8,614 nucleotides of DNA from Coleofasciculus sp. S288 (GTDB lineage Bacteria; Cyanobacteriota; Cyanobacteriia; Cyanobacteriales; Coleofasciculaceae), in assembly GCA_020216575.1 (NCBI GenBank), contig JAIUYC010000106.1, positions 1 to 8,614 of the forward strand, given 5' to 3'. Numbering within the stretch: the stretch's first letter is position 1; each line of letters begins with the position of its first letter. Made by a program: the position numbers and the translations under genes. The notes beneath the pieces were generated by a model. The model had not been told where the DNA came from. It saw only the letters and a program-made list of their open reading frames with translations, and searched no databases. Positions 4,039 through 8,614 of the stretch are shown here, piece by piece.

Positions 4039-7000
4039 ATGCTTAACCGTCCACAAAACGAATCCAGCACTCAAGAAGCCAACAGCAATAATGGCTATGT
4101 TTCAGCCCCACCCGCTGTATCGCTTCCCAAGGGAGGTGGTGCGATTCAGGGCATTGGCGAAAAGTTTTCGATGAACCCGATTACGGGGACAGGTTCTCTT
4201 AGTGTGCCTATTTTTATATCCCCCGGACGCTCTGGTTTCTCGCCTCAATTGTCCCTCAGCTATGATTCGGGAGCTGGTAACAGTCCGTTTGGGTTGGGTT
4301 GGAGTTTGGGGATTCCTGCAATTACGCGCAAAACTCAAAAAGGACTGCCTCAATATCGCGATGCCGAGGACTCCGATACGTTTATTCTCTCAGGTGCTGA
4401 GGATTTAGTACCAACGCTGGTTCAAGAGGACGAGCGCTGGAAGCGAGAGGTTCCCGATCGCGAAGGCTACATCATACAGCGCTACCGTCCCAGGATTGAA
4501 GGACTCTTTGCTCGAATTGAAAGGTGGCAGCATCGAGCAACGGCAGAGGTTCATTGGCGATCACTCACCAAAGATAACGTTACCAGTATTTATGGCAGAA
4601 GTCCTAACAGTCGCATTGCCGATCCAGCAAATTCGTCCCATATCTTTGAGTGGCGGCTGGAAGAAAGCTATGACGATAAGGGGAATGTCATTGTTTATGA
4701 ATACAAGCAAGAGAATACTGAAAACGTAAACCGATCTCTACCTCAGGAAAAGAACAGGCTAGGGAATCGGCAAAGTTATGCCAACCAGTATTTGAAGCGA
4801 ATTCTGTACGGGAATCGAACGCCGAATGAACGTGATAACTGGCTGTTTCAGGTTGTCTTTGACTATGGCGAACACGGTTCGGGAGATTCCCGTCTTGATG
4901 AGAGTAGTTTGGATGAGCTATCCCCAGAGGAACTCATTGAGTTAGATAATCCAACCCCCGATGAAGTGCGTGCATGGAATCATCGTCCTGATGCATTCTC
5001 TAGCTTCCGGTCTGGTTTTGAAATTCGGACTCAACGCCTTTGCCGTCGGGTGTTAATGTTTCATTGGTTTGATGAGTCCGGTCAGATTGATGAGTCCCAG
5101 GAAGATTGGTATCTGGTGCGCTCAACCGATTTTCGCTATGAGAAAAATCCCGTAGCCAGTTATCTTACGTCAGCTACGCAGACCGGTTATGTCAGAGAAG
5201 AAGGAACGGAACGCTACTATCGGCGATCATATCCACCCCTAGAATTGAGTTACGACAAGCCAGAGGTCAACGAGGAAGTCCGCGTCATTGATGCTGAAAG
5301 CGTGGAAAATCTGCCTATGGGTCTGGATGGGGAGCGCTATCAGTGGCTCGACTTAGATGGCGAGGGAATTTCTGGGATTCTGACAGAGCAGGCAACGGGC
5401 TGGTTTTACAAGCGTAACTTGGGGAATGCTCAGTTTGCTCCGGTGCAACGGGTTGCCACCAAGCCTTCGGTGGCAAATTTACAAGATAGTCAGCAGCGAT
5501 TAATGGATTTGGCAGGGGATGGTCAGCAAGACTTGGTGCTGCTAGATAGAGGATTGACGGGCTATTACGAACGGTCTCATGACAATGGCTGGACTTCTTT
5601 TAAACCCTTCGAGTCCGTTCCGAATGTGGATTGGAATGACCCGAATCTTAGACTGATTGACCTGAATGGTGATGGTCATGCGGACATTTTAATTTCAGAG
5701 CATGAAGTCTTTGTCTGGTATCCCTCGAAAGCGGAAGCAGGTTTCGGAGAATCAACCCTGGTTCGCAAACTGAGGGATGAGGAACAAGGTGCGGTGCTGG
5801 TATTTGCCGATGTTAACCAGTCAGTCTACTTGTCGGATATGAAGGGGGATGGTCTCAATGATATTGTTCGCATTCGCAACGGGGAAGTTTGCTACTGGCC
5901 CAATCTCGGTTATGGACGGTTTGGTGCCAAGGTAACGATGGCTGCTGCCCCCTATTTCGACTATCCCGAACTGTTTAATCAGCAGCGGATTCGGCTGGCG
6001 GATATTGATGGTTCGGGTACGACGGACATTATTTACTTGGGTCGAGATGGGGTTAGCCTTTGGTTTAACCAGGCAGGAAATAGCTGGAGTCAGCCCCATC
6101 GCTTAAGGAATTTTCCCAGGATAGATAACTTGGCATCAGTACAGGTGGTGGATTTATTGGGGAATGGAACCGCCTGTATTGTCTGGTCTTCGCCATTACC
6201 GGGGTATGCTCAGCAGCCGATGCGGTACATCGATTTGATGGGTGGGAAGAAGCCACACCTGCTGACTTCAATCCGGAATAATTTGGGGGCTGAGACTAAG
6301 CTACAGTATGCGGCATCGACCAAGTTTTATCTAGAGGATAAGCTGGCAGGTACGCCCTGGATTACCAAAATTCCATTTCCGGTGCATGTGGTGGAGTGGG
6401 TGGAAACGAGCGATCGCATTTCAGGAAATCGCTTTGTCAGCCGCTATCGCTATCGTCATGGTTATTTTGATGGCGAGGAACGAGAGTTTCGGGGGTTTGG
6501 CTATGTTGAGCAACTAGATACCGAATCGTTTGCAGCGTTCCAACAGGAAGGGGCGACTAATGCCACAGATATCGCATTTCATGTGCCGCCTGTTCTAACG
6601 AAAACTTGGTTTCATACAGGGGCATTTCTCGATCGCGACCACATCTCAACCTACTTTGCCAACACAGAATACTATCGCGAACCTGACTTGACTGACGCAG
6701 AATTCCCGGCGATTTATGGTGAGCTTGCCGAATCCATGCTATTGCCGGATACAGTGCTGCCGAGTGGTTTTACCCTCTTCGATGGAACGGTTATCCCTCA
6801 TCGATTAACAGCACAAGAAGAGCATGAAGCCTGTCGTGCTTTGAAAGGCAGTGTTTTGAGGCAGGAAGTGTATGCCCTGGATAACTCAGATAAACGTGAG
6901 CATCCCTACAGTGTGTCAGAAAGCAATTACGAGATTCGCTGGCTGCAACCCAGGCAGGATGGGCAATATGCGGTGTTCTTCGTGCATCTGCGTGAAGCGA

Positions 7001-8614
7001 TTAACTATGCTTACGATCGCAACCCCACAGATCCCCGAGTCAGCCATCAACTGACATTAGCTGTGGATGGGTTTGGCAATGTCACGAAGTCTGCTGCCGT
7101 TGCTTATCCCAGACGTTCGGAAGCGTTATCCTCTCACCCCGTTGTTCAACAAGCCCAAAGTCGAACCTTCATTACTTACACCGAAGTCGATGTAATCAAT
7201 CGCCCTGATTCACTAACATTCTATCGAGTTGGGGTTCCGTTCGAGACGCGAACCTATGAGATTACGGACTTATCGAAGTCGGAAAATGAACGGTTCTCGT
7301 TGAGTGAACTGTTGGAAGAAATTCGGGGTGCTACAGAGATTAGCTATAAGGTGCAGCCGACTGAGGGAGTTGTTCAGAAGCGATTAATTGAGCGCGATCG
7401 CATTCTCTATTCCCGCAATGATTTATCGGGTGCGTTGCCATTGGGTGAACTCGAATCCCTAGCATTGCCCTTTGAAACCTATCGACTAGCATTTACACCA
7501 GAATTGCTCGAGCGGGTATATGGCTATCGCATCAATCATACCATCCTGCGTGAAGAAGGGCGGTATGTTGAGCAAGACGGACTTTGGTGGATTCCTTCCG
7601 GTCGAACTATCTTTGACCCAGCACATTTTTACCTGCCAATTCAAATTATCGATCCGTTTGGGCAAACCTACACAACTACCTATGACGACTACCATCTGCT
7701 GACGATTCAAATCGTAGATCCATTAGGCAATACCGTCGTTGTTGAAAATAACTATCGAGTGCTGCAACCTTGGCAACTCACCGATCCGAATGGAAATCGT
7801 GCTCAGGTGGCATTTGACACTCTTGGTATGGTGGTAGGAACGGCGGTGATGGGTAAGCCAACGGAGAACCAAGGAGATTCGTTAGGGAATTTCGACCCCG
7901 ATCTGGATGAGGAAATAATTCTTGAGCATATCCAAAACCCGCTCGATAATCCCCAGGCAATTTTGGGTAGAGCAACGACTCGGTTAGTCTACGATTTGTG
8001 GGCTTACTACCGCTCCAGACAAGATACTTCAGGCGATGCGCCTGGTCAACCCGCAGTAGTTTATGCTCTGGCGCGGGAAACTCATGTATCTGATTTAGCC
8101 GGGGATACAGCAACGCAGATTCAGCATAGTTTTGTTTACTCGGATGGGTTTGGACGGGAGATTCAGACTAAGATTCAAGCCGAACCGGGAGCGATGGGTG
8201 AAGAGGGAGAGAGCGCAAATCCCCGCTGGGTTGGCACAGGTTGGACAATCTTCAACAACAAAGGCAAGCCAGTTAAGCAATACGAACCGTTTTTCAGTAC
8301 CACCCATGCGTTTGAGTTTGCCAAACAGGTTGGTGTGAGTCCGACGCTATTTTATGACCCGATTCAGCGAGTCATTGCTACGCTGCATCCCAATCATACT
8401 TACGAAAAAGTGGTGTTTGACCCCTGGCAGCAAACGACTTGGGATGTGAATGATACAGTGCTGCAAAATCCGGCAGAAGACGAGGATGTGGGGAGTTTCT
8501 TTAGTGGATTAGATGCGGGTGAGTATTTCCCCACTTGGTACGAGCAACGGATTAATGGAGAACTGGGAACAACCGAACAGAGGGCGGTGCAGAAAACGGA
8601 AGCCCATGCAAATA
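4039..8614 (+). CDS. Tc toxin TcB-like protein (SpvB/TcdB family), 3' end outside window
   Basis: This is the B component type of toxin-complex (Tc) proteins, possibly fused to a C component. In Tc toxins TcB-TcC forms a hollow RHS shell holding a toxic domain, and the TcB propeller docks it on the TcA pore. The frame runs 1525 codons from ATG 4039 without a stop to the window edge. The SpvB-type N-terminal domain is at about 28-345 (LPKGGGAIQGIGEKF, 29-43; SLSYDSGAGNSPFGLGWSL; then GFEIRTQRLCRRVLMFH, 326-342). Six D-x-x-G-x-G motifs at 438, 490, 541, 600, 655 and 705 match a six-bladed propeller. The TcdB middle regions are at about 735-1240, with FRGFGYVEQ (817-825), KTWFHTGAFLDR (855-866), LAVDGFGNV and FYLPIQIIDPFGQTYTTTYD. 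An RHS-like part begins near 1355 (YSDGFGREIQTKIQ, YEPFF, LFYDPIQRVIATLHPN). There is no signal peptide. A TcA gene is not in the window. A classical separate TcB is near 1480 aa; similarity to single-chain homologues suggests the protein continues well beyond the edge (inference). The gene looks more GC-rich than the genes to the left. Confidence 0.93.
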   Translation, partial: MLNRPQNESSTQEANSNNGYVSAPPAVSLPKGGGAIQGIGEKFSMNPITGTGSLSVPIFISPGRSGFSPQLSLSYDSGAGNSPFGLGWSLGIPAITRKTQKGLPQYRDAEDSDTFILSGAEDLVPTLVQEDERWKREVPDREGYIIQRYRPRIEGLFARIERWQHRATAEVHWRSLTKDNVTSIYGRSPNSRIADPANSSHIFEWRLEESYDDKGNVIVYEYKQENTENVNRSLPQEKNRLGNRQSYANQYLKRILYGNRTPNERDNWLFQVVFDYGEHGSGDSRLDESSLDELSPEELIELDNPTPDEVRAWNHRPDAFSSFRSGFEIRTQRLCRRVLMFHWFDESGQIDESQEDWYLVRSTDFRYEKNPVASYLTSATQTGYVREEGTERYYRRSYPPLELSYDKPEVNEEVRVIDAESVENLPMGLDGERYQWLDLDGEGISGILTEQATGWFYKRNLGNAQFAPVQRVATKPSVANLQDSQQRLMDLAGDGQQDLVLLDRGLTGYYERSHDNGWTSFKPFESVPNVDWNDPNLRLIDLNGDGHADILISEHEVFVWYPSKAEAGFGESTLVRKLRDEEQGAVLVFADVNQSVYLSDMKGDGLNDIVRIRNGEVCYWPNLGYGRFGAKVTMAAAPYFDYPELFNQQRIRLADIDGSGTTDIIYLGRDGVSLWFNQAGNSWSQPHRLRNFPRIDNLASVQVVDLLGNGTACIVWSSPLPGYAQQPMRYIDLMGGKKPHLLTSIRNNLGAETKLQYAASTKFYLEDKLAGTPWITKIPFPVHVVEWVETSDRISGNRFVSRYRYRHGYFDGEEREFRGFGYVEQLDTESFAAFQQEGATNATDIAFHVPPVLTKTWFHTGAFLDRDHISTYFANTEYYREPDLTDAEFPAIYGELAESMLLPDTVLPSGFTLFDGTVIPHRLTAQEEHEACRALKGSVLRQEVYALDNSDKREHPYSVSESNYEIRWLQPRQDGQYAVFFVHLREAINYAYDRNPTDPRVSHQLTLAVDGFGNVTKSAAVAYPRRSEALSSHPVVQQAQSRTFITYTEVDVINRPDSLTFYRVGVPFETRTYEITDLSKSENERFSLSELLEEIRGATEISYKVQPTEGVVQKRLIERDRILYSRNDLSGALPLGELESLALPFETYRLAFTPELLERVYGYRINHTILREEGRYVEQDGLWWIPSGRTIFDPAHFYLPIQIIDPFGQTYTTTYDDYHLLTIQIVDPLGNTVVVENNYRVLQPWQLTDPNGNRAQVAFDTLGMVVGTAVMGKPTENQGDSLGNFDPDLDEEIILEHIQNPLDNPQAILGRATTRLVYDLWAYYRSRQDTSGDAPGQPAVVYALARETHVSDLAGDTATQIQHSFVYSDGFGREIQTKIQAEPGAMGEEGESANPRWVGTGWTIFNNKGKPVKQYEPFFSTTHAFEFAKQVGVSPTLFYDPIQRVIATLHPNHTYEKVVFDPWQQTTWDVNDTVLQNPAEDEDVGSFFSGLDAGEYFPTWYEQRINGELGTTEQRAVQKTEAHAN
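5350..6177 (+). repeat. Six FG-GAP/VCBS-like repeats in the Tc-like protein
   Basis: Within the protein, nine-residue motifs recur at residues 438 (DLDGEGISG), 490 (DLAGDGQQD), 541 (DLNGDGHAD), 600 (DMKGDGLND), 655 (DIDGSGTTD) and 705 (DLLGNGTAC). Spacings are 52, 51, 59, 55 and 50 residues, one per blade of a beta-propeller. Motifs 3 and 5 keep most acidic positions expected of a calcium-binding loop; 1 and 6 have lost the last Asp, and 2, 4 and 6 have lost the middle one. TcB of known Tc toxins has a six-bladed propeller in this place. Confidence 0.85.
6410..6417. repeat. HIP1 octamer GCGATCGC
   Basis: A second perfect HIP1 palindrome, inside the Tc-like gene. Its presence within the toxin-like gene suggests that the gene has resided in a cyanobacterial genome for some time rather than arriving very recently. 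Confidence 0.9.
7394..7401. repeat. HIP1 octamer GCGATCGC
   Basis: A third perfect HIP1 palindrome, also inside the Tc-like gene, encoding the Arg-Asp-Arg region of the middle domain. Confidence 0.9.

Noticed and set aside
228..4129. TTTCGCTTCCCA at 228-239 and 648-659, with TCGCTTCCCA again at 4120-4129
   Set aside because: A 12-mer occurring twice is expected by chance in a window this long, and each copy is inside unrelated coding sequence.
4102..4408. Short ORFs on both strands within the start of the Tc-like gene
   Set aside because: They are shadows of the long SpvB-domain frame, which has clear family motifs throughout.
5821..8338. Several 60-111 codon ORFs on both strands inside the Tc-like gene
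   Set aside because: All overlap the continuous 1525-codon frame and show low-complexity Pro/Arg/Ser-rich products typical of wrong frames.
1..8614. CRISPR array, tRNA, rRNA, insertion sequence or integrase
   Set aside because: No regularly spaced long direct repeats, no tRNA-like cloverleaf and no transposase or integrase motifs were seen on either strand.

Overview
The window looks cyanobacterial. It carries three perfect copies of the octamer GCGATCGC (the HIP1 element, highly over-represented in many cyanobacterial genomes). Its hypothetical proteins resemble cyanobacterial accessory-genome proteins from memory, and several genes lack a clear Shine-Dalgarno sequence, which is common in that phylum. 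No rRNA, tRNA, CRISPR array, transposase or integrase was seen.

Left part (1-3358): six genes, all on the minus strand. In transcription order they are a 306-residue protein of unknown function; a membrane-anchored DUF192 protein 17 nt after it; a 144-residue protein with an N-terminal membrane helix and a basic C-terminal domain; a 42-residue very acidic small protein; an RNase HI with all five catalytic residues but a shortened handle region; and a 113-residue protein of unknown function. Two convincing minus-strand intrinsic terminators, after the 42-residue gene and after rnhA, cut this block into at least three transcription units.

Middle (3359-4038): 680 nt between divergent start codons, with no confident gene. 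It holds a series of 11-bp-periodic repeats in the leader of the 306-residue gene, a perfect TATAAT on the minus strand, a possible branched 71-nt structure, a weak 62-codon minus-strand ORF, a 7-bp hairpin with a GUAA tetraloop, an 8-bp inverted repeat in the leader of the right-hand gene, and a strong ribosome binding site.

Right part (4039 to the edge): one uninterrupted plus-strand reading frame of 1525 codons that runs out of the window. It has the architecture of the B component of Tc (toxin complex) toxins: an SpvB-type N-terminal domain, six FG-GAP/VCBS-like motifs at regular spacing matching a six-bladed propeller, the TcdB middle regions, and the start of the RHS-type part. In known Tc toxins, TcB and TcC form a cocoon that encloses a toxic C-terminal domain and docks on a TcA translocation pore. 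No TcA gene is in the window, and the decisive C-terminal cargo lies beyond its right edge. This gene is the most notable object here. The left-hand genes show no obvious functional link to it.
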